Numbered from the stretch's first letter, positions 36,739-48,439 are shown. The stretch is DNA of 64,000 bases from Larus michahellis (GCF_964199755.1 NC_133930.1:30681071-30745070), one strand, 5' to 3'. Numbers and translations are program-made. The notes: a model not told the origin generated them from the sequence alone.

Positions 36739-39124
36739 CTGCAGGAGGGGTGGGGGGGTGGAGAGAGACCCCGCTGCCCGCTTGGCCGCTGTGCTTTGCA
36801 TTTGTGAGCAGACAGTGTTGAAAACACAGCAATGTTTCAGGTGGTGCTGGGCAGTGCCTGCAGAGCGCCAAGGCTTCCTCTGGTCCTCTCTGTGTGTCCC
36901 CGAGCGAGTGGGCTGAGGCTGGGCGAGAGGCTGGGAGGGGACACAGCAGGGAGAGCCAAGCCAAAGGGACCCAAGGGCTGCTCCACGCCATGGATCGTCA
37001 AGCTCCGCAATAAATCCTGGGCCTTTGGTCTTTCCAACGCAGCCATTTCTTGGGGACTGGCTGGGCATCGGTGTGCTGGGGTCAACCCACCGCAGCCTGG
37101 GTCGAGAAAGGAGGGTGTTTGCTGTGTGCTTTATAGGCTCTCGGTGGACCAGGCAGGTTCCTGGGACGGGGGGGCACAGGCTGCCCCGAGGGCAGTGGGG
37201 ATCTCGTGTGGTGGCACGGGGACATGGTGTGTAGCGAGCATGGCCCCCTGCCTTCCCCCTGCCTGGGCAGGGCCTGCCGTGCCAGACGGGGATGTCCCAT
37301 GGAGCAAGGAGGGGACAGTGGCTCAGGGTGACATGGGCTGGGGCTGCACGGGGCTTTGTCCCACTCAGCCCCTCTGGCTCCACATCGTCATGGGGAGCTT
37401 CAGCCACCAAATTGGCCCCAGGGACATGCCAAGGGGCTGCTGCGCCCCTCCATCCTCAACGGGACACACGAGCACCCAGGACACCCCAATGTCCCCTTCT
37501 GGGACAAACCAGCTTGCAGGGCCTTGCCGGGCCATGATGAGAGTGAGCACCTCTAAGGACAAAGACGGAGCCCTGCTGTGCACTGTCTCCACGCCGTGCG
37601 AGCGAAGAGCGGGGGGAGCCGCCAGTGTGGAGGCCCTGTCCAGAAGACGGGCCTTGGGAAGCCTCTGGGCTTCCGTCCCTGCCACGGCCCCTCCACCGGC
37701 CACAGTCCCTCCACCGAGGGAGACCAGGGCTATGGCCAGACCATAAGCAATGCTGAAGACCAACCTTGCTCAACGACACTGGAGAAAAGCCTGCGGACTG
37801 TTCTCTAGGTGGCCGGCCCTTCAGGGCGTATGCCAGACCCCTGCGGGAGGTGGCACTGGTCCTGTGCACTCCCTCCACAAAGCATGGGCAGGGGGCTGGG
37901 TTATGCCCTGGAGAGGGGGGCAGCCCTGCCACAGAGGGCCTGGCAGGTTCCCCTCGCAGGCAGGGCGCTGACGGCGTGCCTGGGCAGGGAGAACAGATGA
38001 GGCTTTGGCCTCTTGGCCTCTACCGTACCGGTGTACCCTCTGGTTACTCCAGGATCCCACAAAGACGTGGACGTGGTACCCAGCTCCACATGGGCACGTA
38101 GGGCAGGTGGCCCCAGGGCTCCCTCGGGGCTTGATGACGCTGGTTCTGCGGGGCCGTGGGTCCCGGCTAAGCCAAGCAGGCTTGGTACAGTCATGAGGAA
38201 CATCGCTTCCTTTTCTCAGGCTGAACTCAACAGCACTCGGGCAGAGCTCAGACTCTCCTGCGCTCAAGGCAGGTTTCTAAGCCCTGCGGCTTTTACTATG
38301 CCTACAGCTCCTGACAGCTTCCCCCTCCGGAACAACCAGCCCTGCATTAGGCTCTGTGTGTCCTATCCACCAGCTGATGTCTCCAGGAGAGACTGTCTGC
38401 TGTCTGCTGCTCTCCTTCAGAGGGCTGTTAATGCCCCTTGTGCTCTTGGAGGAGCCCTTCTCCTCTTCATCTTGGGGAGAAACGAAGCTCTCCTCCAAGC
38501 CTATGCCCACTTGCTCCACTGCAGGAATGCTGCCTGCCCAGGGGTGGACACTCAGGCAACAGCCACCAAAATGTGGCCAAGGGAACACCTGCCATGAGCC
38601 AAGAGCCACCAGGACAGCACGAGCTCCTTCCAGGTGGGAGACAGTGGCTCACAGTGCCGTGGGGCTGGGCTTGGTGGCCACTCGCCTTTTCTCCAGCACT
38701 GCAGCTGCAGCGTGCTGGCCCTTTCCAGCTGGTGCCCTGCTCCTCGGGAGAGGGGCTACCCCTCTGGGAGGAAACAGGCAGAGCCCTGTTTTGCACTGCC
38801 TCCATGCCACGAGAGCCGAGGCCCTGGCCAGGAGACAGCCTTTGGGCAGCCCACCGGGAGACATCCCCGCCGTGCTGAGACAGAAACAGCAGCAGGCGCA
38901 GCAGGGCAGCACAACCGCTTCTCACCTCGACTGCCCCCAGCCCCCATAGCACCAACCTGCCCCTGGGCAGGCGTCTCAGAGGCCTGGCGGTCTACGGGGA
39001 GAGGGGAGCAGCTGCCCTCCTCCACAGCCCCCACCTCTTCCCAGGGCCTCTGCAGCACAAGGGCCAGAGCCCTCTCTGAAACAGCCCCCACGGCTTCTCT
39101 CCCTCACCACAGACCCACCAGGAC

Positions 39125-39125
<1 letters not shown>

Positions 39126-39158
<33 letters not shown>
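39126..39158 (+). repeat. (CAG)11 microsatellite, unit 5
   Basis: Eleven perfect CAG triplets. Confidence 0.98.
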
Positions 39159-39160
<2 letters not shown>

Positions 39161-39330
39161 CGGGGCCGGGGGTCCCAGCGAGGCGAGGGCTGGGCTCTCG
39201 CGTGGCTCTGCCAGAGGCGGCTCAGAACCCTGCACCGTGGTTGCAGCAGGGGCCCACAAACGGCTTGTGCTGGAGAGCAGCAGGAACTTGCGGGTTCCAG
39301 TCGGAGCAGTTTCCAAGGGCCAAGCCAGAG

Positions 39331-39918
39331 GAATCATACAATCATACAATCATAGAATCATAGGGTTGGAAGGGACCTCTGGAGATCATCAGGTCCCACC
39401 CGCCTGCCAGAGCAGGGTCGTCTTAGAGCAGGTTGCCCAGGATCGTGTCCAGGCGGGTTTTGAATGTCTCCAGAGATGGAGACTCCACCGCCTCCCTGGG
39501 CAGCCTGTTCCAGTGCTCTGCCACTCTCAGGGTGAAGAAGTTCCTCCTCATGTTTCGGTGGAACTTCCTATGGTCAAGTTTGTGCCCGTGACCTCTTGTC
39601 CTGCCGCTGGGCACCACTGAAAAGAGCCTGGCCCCATCCTCCTGACACCCACCCTTGAAGTATTTAGAAGTGTTGATAAGGTCCCTGCTCAGCCGTCTTT
39701 TTTGCAGACTGAAGAGACCCAAATCCCTCATCCTTTCCTCATAAGAGAGGTGCTCCAGTCCCCTAATCATCTTGGTAGCCCTTTGCTGCACCCTCTCCAG
39801 CAGTTCCCTGTCCCTCTTGAACCGGGGAGCCCAGAACTGGACACAGTACTCCAGGTGCGGCCTCACCAGGGCAGAGTAGCGGGGGAGGATGACCTCCCTC
39901 GACCTGCTGGCCACAGGA
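39331..39918 (-). mobile_element. CR1 LINE, 5'-truncated (unit 5)
   Basis: Same insertion, with the ORF2 remnant at 39423-39914. Confidence 0.95.
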
Positions 39919-40677
39919 AGCAGGGCGGGAGGAGAGAGGGGAAGAAAATGGGTGGCGTGGAGCAGGCTGTGGGGAGAGGTGTGCCAAGAGATCAGGGCTG
40001 TCTCGCCGGAGAGATGTGTTAGTGTTTCTTTTCTTCCTATATGAGAAGCAGGAGTTCATAGGTTGCTCACAGGCAAGTCCATTAGATGCGGAGAAATTCC
40101 CCGAATCAATAGGTTGGTTTGGGTTTGTGACAGACGCCCGTGGACAGTATGGCCAGACACTAGACGCGACCTGTCCTGGGACTGGAGCAATAACTGCAGG
40201 GGCTGTGATACTGCGGCAGGAGCCCTTGTGCTGGAGCTTCAGACCCCTCAAGGGTCCCAGCCATGGCTGCACCCCATGTGGGCCCCCACTAGACCCAGTC
40301 CCCAGATGCACGGTGTCCCCTGAAGGGAATGGGGGCGGAGCTCATGAGCTCTGGGGATCCTGACCCCCAACGCTGCCAGGCTCCGACGACTCCTGCCTGG
40401 GGTGAGACGCAGGGACGGCCCTCGTGCCAAAGGATTTCACCAAGGACCTTAGGCAAGGAAAGGCTACGGGAGCGTCGTCTCCTTTTGCTCGGTTAGGAAA
40501 CATCTCCTTGGTGGAGAGAAAGCGGAAAGCCTGAGGAAGGCCTCAGCCTGCGAAAGGCAGAAGTTGGCACCTTTGAGGGGGCCTCTGAAACGACATTGCT
40601 CTGCACCAGACTAACGGCCGCATCCCTCTGCTCTGTTTCTCAGTTTTCTGCTTTAATTTTTATTGAGGGAAGAAGGT

Positions 40678-43600
40678 CTACACAGGTGTCTGGCCGACGG
40701 CCTTCCTTCCCACGATCTTCCCATGCACTTGCACTCGATAAATGCAGGTGTATCCTGGTTTTCCCCAGTTGCTCCGTATGCCAAGTTTCAGAAACCGAAA
40801 GCCTCTGGGAATCCCATTCTGCAAAGAAACCGTGGCAAAAAGCAGCGTTACTCCGGGGTGTAAAGAGTGAGAGCAGGCTCTGTGCGTCTTCCTCTGACCG
40901 CCCGGCCTCTGCCCCGGGCCCTTCTCCCCTCCCCTCCTCCCACGCAGGCGGCAAAGGACCCCTGTGCCCCTGCAGAGCAAACGCCCGGCCTCGGGGAGGT
41001 GGCGGGCAGCCGTGGAAACCTGCGGCTCGCTGGTGCCAGGGAAGCAGGGCCCAGGGAAAGTCCTGCTGCCAGGGCAAGGTGCTGGGCATCCGCCCTGCCA
41101 CCGCCTGCCCGGCGGCTGCAGCTGGGGAGCTGCAGGGTCCAACACAGACATGGGGCTGATCTGCTCTTCCTTCTGCTTTTGCCTCCCTGACGGATGCCAC
41201 TCTTCCCCCGCATCCCACCCATGGTTCTCTCGGCCACGGTCAGGCCCCTGTCCCAGCAGGGACCGTCTGCACTTCTTCTGCAAGCGGCTTGCTGGCCAAC
41301 CGGCGTTGCTGCCCTGGCCTCTTGCCCAGACGCACACACTGTACCTGCAGAGGGAAGGTCTGATTTGGCCCTTTCTGCAAAGTGTAAGTGAATGTCCCCA
41401 GCAGAGTTTCTTGCTCGCCTTCCTCATCCAGTCCCTTGGAGATAAAGCACAGGGGAGGAAGTCAGTCGTGACCCGAGCACCAGGAAACACTCATGCCAGA
41501 CCCGTGCCCGTCATCTGCACCCCACTCCTGCGGCTCCAGTGCGGTCTGGCGCAGGATGCGGTGGGGCTGAGTGTCCTCCTTGTGTGTTGCTCAGGGGCCC
41601 GGAGGTGCTGGGCCAAAAGGTGCTGAGGGAGCCTTAGGAGGGGTGATACCACCCGGCACGTCCCTTGAAATGTCCCCTCAGGGAACGGCAGAATCTCGGC
41701 AGATGCGCAGAGAGCAGCAAGTCCCCGTTAGAGCTTTTGCCCGCGGCCAGGTCCCAACCCCCAGTGCCCGGCAGAGACTTACAGAGACAGTGAAATCTCG
41801 GGGGGCACTGCTGACAGTCCCCAGCGCAGAGGCCATCTTTGCGGTGTGCTGTATGGTTATGGCTATTGGTGTTATTTGTGTGGGCAACCGGATCAGCACC
41901 TCGCTCCAAGACCCTTGGAAAGGCCAGCAGTATCCCGGCAAAGCATCCAGCTGAAAGCAAGAGCACAGAATGTGAGGGTGTGATGGGAACACGACGATGT
42001 AGTAGAGCCCGTGTGCTCCCGTGGAGCCAGGAGCACAGGCGGCACTGCCCCTGTGGGCTGTGCTTGTGCTCGAAACGAATGGCATGTTGGGAGGCGGACA
42101 GGAGCTCTGCAGCCAGCAGCTCTGCAGCCTCCCACCCCCTCCACTGCCCCCGTGGGAGAGGGACAATCAGAGCTGTGGCAGGGAAATGGCGTCCCGAAGG
42201 AGAAGTATCTTCACCCAGCAGGGACCAGGGAGGGTGGGCAGGAAGCTCAGCTCAGCGCAGCCCCTTTCTGAGGGCAACTGCTGTTTTCTAGGGAGCCAAG
42301 CCCTGTGGGAGACCTCAGGTGCCTGGCACCGCCCCGGTGCCGGGGCCTTGGGCAACGCCATTGGCCTGAGGGGAGATGCCCCAGGACTTGCCCCACACCT
42401 TCAAAGAGGCAAGAGAAGCAGCAATGACGGTTTCTGCTCCTGTACCTGCACAAAGGTGTCCTGGGGGGCTGGAGCACACAGGAACCAAAACACCCTGCAG
42501 AGTCCTGCAGAGCTGCTGGACGATCTCTGCAGGTCCATGGCAGCCCCTGAAGGGAGAAGAGCGCAGGTGACTGCAAAAGGCCCAGGCTCAGAGCACCTGG
42601 TGGTTGCAGGCAACTACTAAGGCTGCCTGCCAGCCCCACAGCCAGCAGCGCACGCTTGGAGGTGCCCCAGGAGAAGGAGGGGATCCCCGTGCCCCACGCC
42701 CCTCCCGGCTGCACAAAGAGAAGGTCTGCGGGTGCTGGGAGACAGCAAGCCCCCTGGGGAAGAGCTGCAGACCCAAGCCGAGGCCGCGCTGCGTGGACAG
42801 CCCGTCCGCTCGCTTTTGTTCCCCAGCAAAGCTCAGCGGAGAGGGAGAGGGCAGAAATGCTGCCAGGGGCACCAGCGAGGGGTCCGACGGCAGGGCTGGG
42901 CCCAGCTCTGCCACAGTCACGCTCTTGGGCGCCGTGGTTTCGTTCAATCTCCCTACGCTTTGTCGAGCAGAGTCTGCAGCGCAGCCTCCTTTTGGGAGCA
43001 CTGAGCAGGAGTTCAGTGCGATGAGAGCCCTGCCTGCCTGCGTCCATCCGTACCTGCCTCTTTCAGAGCCCAGTCAGACATCTGCGTGCTTGCAGACATT
43101 GCCTCTCTCATTAGCCGAACTTCCTGGAAAGACACATGGGAGCAGGGGAAATGACCACAGGTCCCTTGGCCAGGGCAAGGGGCTTTAGAGCGGAGAAGCT
43201 CGACCAGCAGCCCCTGGCAGGGGATGGCTGTGTGGGGTGAGCAGGAAAAGCCCACCAAGTGGCCCAGGAAGGGCCTTGCCCGTCCCAGCCCTCTTTCCCA
43301 AAGTGCAGCATCACCTCCTTGCTAGCATCAATCTCTGCAGCCAGGCGCCTGATCTCCTTCCTCAGGAGTTCCATTGCTGGGGATTGTTCCCTGCAGTCAC
43401 CAGGAAAGCAGATCTCGTCAGAGCGCTGCCCAGCCCCTCCCAGAGCCTCCAAGCTCAGGGAGAGCAGAGAGAGGGGCGCTCGAGCCCCCTTTTCTTTCCC
43501 TGGTTTGTAAGCGCTTCCCTCCCCCTCCGGGTTGAGCCAAAGGCCCAGGCAGGAGCGAAAGGCATGAGCCCTGGGCACAGTGCAAGGGAAGGCAAATAGC

Positions 43601-45424
43601 ACGGGCTCATCTGCCGCTAGCCCGCCAAAGGTGCTGCAGGTGAGGAGAGAGGAGAGGGCTCTTACCGTAGGGACCACAGGTTGGCTGATGCCTGCCCCAG
43701 CGGCACCTGAAAGAGAAAGGCTCTCCCTTTGAGTCCCCGAGCTGCCGGGGCTTTCCAGAGCCGGTGGCTCTAGGAAGGCACAGCAGAAGCTGCTGCTGGT
43801 TCTCTGGGTCACTGCCTGGAACCGGAGCGCTGGGCCATTTCCCCACCCACCGCCAGCAGGGCTCCTCCGTGGGCCTTTCCTGTCCCACAGCAGCAGTCAC
43901 TGACCTGTGCCACATCCTCTGCCCCCTGCATCCACATGAGCTGCAGGATCCCGCAGCAGGAACCAACTGTAATTCACATGAGCAAGAGAGAGTTGTTTTA
44001 GGAGGGTTTCTGACAATGCTTGGAGTCCCGCGGTCTCCTCCCCGAGCACAGTGGCAAGAGGCTGGCTGAGGACACGGGGCAAGGGTGCAGAGAGAGGTTG
44101 CGGCTCCAAGAAGGGAGCCTCTCTCTCCCTGGGCCTCGGGGCTCTGCACAGCCCTGCTTCCCGGGCACGCTGGCCGCCCCACAGCTACGCCCCATTTCCC
44201 CTCCCCGCTCTGCGCGTAGGGAGCATCTGGGGAGCTCCCTGAGCTGCAGACATGGGAGGCTGGAAAGGCCCCACTAGCTCCTCTCCCCACTATCTCCCTG
44301 TGAACTTAAGCTCACACTCCCTGCCTCTGTGCCTCCGCTGGCAGCAGACAAAGACTCACCGAGAGCACCTATGATCATCACGAAGATTGCAAAGATCCCC
44401 TTCTTGCTCGAGGTGACGATCTCTTGCCTGAAAAAGAGGGAGTTCTGAGCTTAGCAGTGGCCAAGGGCAGAGCCCTGCACGAGGGGACCTTCTCTTCCAA
44501 GCCAAGGAGCAGGAATTTTGGAGGAGACAGGGCCTGCTGGTGGGGAGCACCGCCAGCCTCCCCCTGCTCGCCCTGACCCACTGTCACCCCTCGTCTCCGT
44601 GTCCCCACTGCGCACGTCTTGTACTCACAGGGTGGAGATGCCTGTGCTGAGGCATCCCTGGACGGCGTCCACAGCCGCTGGCAGACCGAAGACCAACCCT
44701 GGGCAAAGAAACCGCAGAAAAGCCTGAGGACCCTTCTTGAGGACACTGGTCCAACGCGTGCCAGATCCCTGCAGGGAGGTGGGCGCCGGTCCTCCCTCCC
44801 TGGGGGCAGGGGCAGGGCCGTGGTTCTGCCCTGGAGAAGGGGGCAGCTGGGCGCAGCCTGGGAGTGGGGTACAAGGGCCGGGCAGGATCCCCTCGCAGGC
44901 AGGGCACTGCTGGCGTGCCTGGGCAGGGGGGCTGGCACGAGTCCCGGCCTACCCCGTGGTTAGTGCAGTATCCCACAAAGACACGGGCACGGTAGCCATC
45001 TCCGTCATGGTCACCGGGAGGCGAGGTGGCCCCAGGCCTCCCTCGGGGCAGGATGAGGCTGGGTGTGCAGGCCCGTGGCTCCCGGCCGAGCCAGGCAGGC
45101 TTGGTGCAAACACGGGGCGAAAGGCAGCACTGAACTTACGCTTCTTTTCTGCAGCCCTGCGGCGTGCGGGCCTGGGCCGTCTGGTGCCCTGAGCCTCCTG
45201 AGATTTTACCTGGCTCTCCCGCAAGCTTAGGTGGCCTCCTTCAGCCGCAGGAGTGTTGTGTGTGCGGGCAGATCCCTCCTGGAGATAGCCGTGAGGACAA
45301 CGCCTGCCACAGGCACACAGCCAGCAGCACACCGCGAGACCACATCTTATGGCCCACGGTGCATGACCTCACAAAGCCTGTCCCCGCACGGTCTGAGGTC
45401 GTGGCTGTGATGTCAGAGGAGGAA
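40678..45424 (-). CDS. SUN-domain protein, array copy F (last copy, at the array edge)
   Basis: Exons: 45373-45424 (candidate), 45140-45197, 44629-44698, 44360-44427, 43905-43966, 43666-43706, 43315-43390, 43054-43123, 42446-42546, 41783-41950, 41345-41434, 40678-40818. The frame is open throughout. The first residue of exon 10 is Leu instead of Pro (LDALPGYCW). This copy lies closest to RCL1 and is divergent from it. Its upstream DNA is replaced from about 46153, so any promoter or first exon lying more than about 730 bases upstream of exon 1 in the other copies is missing here or replaced by a diverged version. Confidence 0.82.
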
Positions 45425-46153
45425 CTGCAGGAGGGGTCGGGGGGTGGAGAGAGACCCCGCTGCCCGCTTGGCCGCTGTGCTTTGCATTTGTGAGCAGACA
45501 GTGTTGAAAACACAGCAATGTTTCAGGTGGTGCTGGGCAGTGCCTGCAGAGCGCCAAGGCTTCCTCTGGTCCTCTCTGTGTGTCCCCGAGCGAGTGGGCT
45601 GAGGCTGGGCGAGAGGCTGGGAGGGGACACAGCAGGGAGAGCCAAGCCAAAGGGACCCAAGGGCTGCTCCACGCCATGGATCGTTAAGCTCCGCAATAAA
45701 TCCTGGGCCTTTGGTCTTTCCAACGCAGCCATTTCTTGGGGACTGGCTGGGCATCGGTGTGCTGGGGTCAACCCACCGCAGCCTGGGTCGAGAAAGGAGG
45801 GTGTTTGCTGTGTGCTTTATAGGCTCTCGGTGGACCAGGCAGGTTCCTGGGACGGGGGGGCACAGGCTGCCCCGAGGGCAGTGGGGATCTCGTGTGGTGG
45901 CACGGGGACATGGTGTGTAGCGAGCATGGCCCCCTGCCTTCCCCCTGCCTGGGCAGGGCCTGCCATGCCAGACGGGGATGTCCCATGGAGCAAGGAGGGG
46001 ACAGTGGCTCAGGGTGACATGGGCTGGGGCTGCACGGGGCTTTGTCCCACTCAGCCCCTCTGGCTCCACATCGTCATGGGGAGCTTCAGCCACCAAATTG
46101 GCCCCAGGGACATGCCAAGGGGCTGCTGCGCCCCTCCATCCTCAACGGGACAC
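43324..46153. repeat. Array unit 6, truncated at the array edge
   Basis: Near-identical match to the other units stops at about 46153, corresponding to unit position ~2830. The internal duplication, CAG tract and CR1 are therefore absent. Beyond this point the sequence is a diverged relative of the unit (46154-46420) and then unrelated. Confidence 0.9.
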
Positions 46154-46420
46154 GTGAGCACCCAGGACACTGCAATGGCTCCTTCTGGGGTGTCCCACGA
46201 ACCCCAGTGGCTCCTCTGGGATGAGCCAGCTTGCAGGCGCTCACTTACTTGTGACGAGAGTGGCCACCTATAGGAGGCAAAAGAGAGTCCTCCTGCGCAC
46301 TCTCTCCCTGCCATGGCAGCCCCCGACATGGAGGCTGTCCAGAAGACAGGCCTTGGTAAGCCTCTCGGCAGATGTCCCCTGCCACAGCTCCTCCATTTGC
46401 CACGGTCCCTCTGCCTAATC
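46154..46420. repeat. Diverged relative of the array unit at the array edge
   Basis: After near identity stops, the sequence still aligns loosely with unit positions about 2840-3070 (gagcacccaggacac, ccagcttgcagg, gtccagaagacaggccttgg). It carries many substitutions and an insertion. It is most simply an old, non-homogenised end copy. Confidence 0.65.
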
Positions 46421-46589
46421 TTGCTTCCTGTCCTTGCCCAGGCACCTGCACTGCTCCAGACACCCTCATGTGGTGTATTGGGTGTCCCTGTCCAGAGGGG
46501 ATGGGGTCCAGGGGCTGCCTTGTGCCTGTCATGGCCAGTCCCAGCCAGCTCCAATGGACCCATTGCAGGATACAGATGAGCACATCCTT

Positions 46590-47203
46590 CGCTTCCTGGG
46601 GAAAAATGTACCCCAGGGGTCAGTAGTGGGTCCACTCCTGTTTAACATATTCACTAATGATCTGGATGATGGGGCAGAGTGTGCCCTCATCAGGTTTCCT
46701 GATGACATGGACTAGGAGGAGTGGCTGATGCCAGAAGTCATGCTCCCCTCCAGAGGGGCCTCAACAGGCAGGTGAAATGGGCTGACAGGAACCACATCAA
46801 GTTCATCAAGGAATAAAGGGCACTCGGCGGGGAAACAATCCCATGCACCAGGACATGCTGGTGTTCATGTTCGTGTTCAACAACAAGTTGAACATAAGCC
46901 AGTAACATGCCCTCACAGCAAAGGCAGCAAATGGTGTCCTGCACTGTGACAGGAGGAGAGCTGCCAGCAGGTTGAGGGAGGTGATCCTTGCTCTCTCTGC
47001 AGTACTGGTGAGGCCACACCTGGAGTTCTGTGTCCAGTTCTGGGCTCCCCCTTACAAGAGACACATGGACATACTGAAGAGAGTCCAGCAAAGCACCAGT
47101 AAGACGTTGAAGGGACTGAAGCATCTCTCATACCAAGAGCTAGGACTGTTCAGCCTGGCAAAGAGAAGGCTCAGGGAGGGCCTCATCAATGTATACAAAT
47201 TTC
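46590..47203 (+). mobile_element. CR1 LINE fragment, degenerate
   Basis: Plus-strand pieces of CR1 ORF2. The reverse transcriptase segment (QGSVVGPLLFNIFTNDLDDG) lies near 46615-46680, and the C-terminal segment ([18 protein letters not shown]) is at 46999-47052. Frames are broken between them. The match stops at about 47203, where LTR-like sequence begins. Confidence 0.85.
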
Positions 47204-47500
47204 TGTCATGTTTTAATCCCAGCTCGCAACTAGGATTACACAGCCGCTTGCTTACTTCTTCTGCTCCCCAGTGGGATGGGTAGAAGAATCGAAAAAATAA
47301 TGAAAACTCATGTATTGAGATAAAGACAGTTAAATAGGTAGAGCAAAAGCTGCGCACACAAGCAAAGAAAAACAAGGAATTCATTCACCACTTCCCATTG
47401 GCAGGCAGGTGTTCAGCCATCTCCAGGAAAGCAGGGCTCCATCATGTGTAATAGTTACTTGGGAAGAAAAATGCCGTAACTCCGAACGTCTATGTTCTTG
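47204..47500. mobile_element. LTR-like segment interrupting the CR1
   Basis: It begins TGTCATGTTTTAATCCCAGC exactly where the CR1 match ends. The text that follows resembles the start of a common avian endogenous-retrovirus LTR as I remember it. The far end is not clear, and no internal viral genes are present. Retroviral LTR identity is from memory and unverified. Confidence 0.45.
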
Positions 47501-47872
47501 TGGAAATTAATGTATTACAGGGGATATGAACAGCTTGTGAACCCCTCATGGGTTAGCACCAATTATCTAATGTGGACTCTTACTGCTAAAAAGCCTGCAC
47601 AAACATAATATTGATCTTATTTCAAAAAAGACCCTTATGAAACAGATAGACGTTCTTGCTGAGTGACTACTATGACATCCTGGTGACTATAGCCTTGAAA
47701 TTCTCCTTACTACACTAACAAATATGTAACTAAGGAGGTGAAATGTGATTTGGTCTGCAGCCAACTAAAAGGACAGACGGAAACATTAACACCACAGAAA
47801 TCTCATTTCAAACTTTTTCTGTCCTTTCATCTACCATAGCAGCTTGCAGAAAGTCAAAACTGGCTTATTATA
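47501..47872. other. Unassigned intergenic DNA
   Basis: AT-rich stretch between the LTR-like segment and the next CR1. I see no gene. It may be the rest of the LTR insertion. Confidence 0.4.
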
Positions 47873-48201
47873 GCAGCCTTCCAGTACTTAAAGGAAAGAT
47901 GGGGAGGGACTCTTTATCAGGGCCTGTAGTGATAGAACAAGGGGTAATGGTTTTAAACTGAAAGAGGGTAGATTTAGATTAGATATTAGGAAAAAATGTT
48001 TTATTGTGAAGGTGGTGAGGCAGTGGTACAGGTTGCCCAGAGAAGTTGTAGATGCCCCTTCCCTGGAAGAGTTCAAGGCCAGGCTGGATGGGGCTTTGAG
48101 CAATGTGGTCTAGTGGTTGGTGTCCCTGCCCATGGCAGGGGGGGTGGAACTAGATGATCTTTAAAGGTCCCTTCCGACCCAAACCATTCTATTATTCTAT
48201 G
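47873..48201 (+). mobile_element. CR1 LINE 3' end
   Basis: Plus-strand CR1 tail. Recognisable segments include gatggggagggactctttat, the ORF2 end (ggttgcccagagaagttgta), and the 3' terminal repeats attctattattctatga at the right edge. It could be the 3' half of the CR1 at 46590, split by the LTR-like insertion. Confidence 0.9.
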
Positions 48202-48439
48202 ACGCATAGCTTGTAGATTGGTTTATCAAAACAACAAATGATCCATATTGCACACTGATCAGAAAAGTTGAGTCAGCAGTCAGCTAACAAAAGGAGGTCT
48301 AGTTCCTCCATAGTTCCTGTGAAGCATCCTTATCATGGTTTAAAGAAAAAAAAAAAAGTTTTAGTCTCTGGAAAACAACTCATTAAGAGAACAAAAAAAA
48401 AAGTATCATTTGTAAGAAAAATGAGCTGACCTTTTCTGT
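48202..48439. other. Unassigned spacer between CR1 copies
   Basis: AT-rich, with two A-runs near 48346 and 48391. I see nothing else in it. Confidence 0.4.

Larger units (their letters stand above)
34638..43323. repeat. Array unit 5
   Basis: Fifth full unit and the longest, at 8686 bases. It has eleven CAG triplets and an extra 18-base imperfect tandem copy at about 37699-37716 that the other units lack. Confidence 0.9.
1..46153. repeat. Tandem array of ~8.66 kb units, each carrying one SUN-domain gene
   Basis: The same sequence recurs head to tail with starts separated by 8665, 8658, 8647, 8667 and 8686 bases. This gives five complete units plus about 2.83 kb of a sixth, and position 1 is already inside a unit. 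Units differ by scattered single-base changes, a CAG tract of variable length and a few small indels. This argues that they are real separate copies and not one sequence duplicated by assembly. Each unit contains, in plus-strand order: the 5' two-thirds of a minus-strand SUN gene, an older internal duplication, a CAG microsatellite, a minus-strand CR1, and the 3' third of the next SUN gene copy. Confidence 0.97.

Noticed and set aside
1-46153. CRISPR, satellite DNA or rDNA interpretation of the array
   Set aside because: The 8.66 kb unit length, spliced gene content and lack of rRNA sequence fit a genic segmental array, not these.
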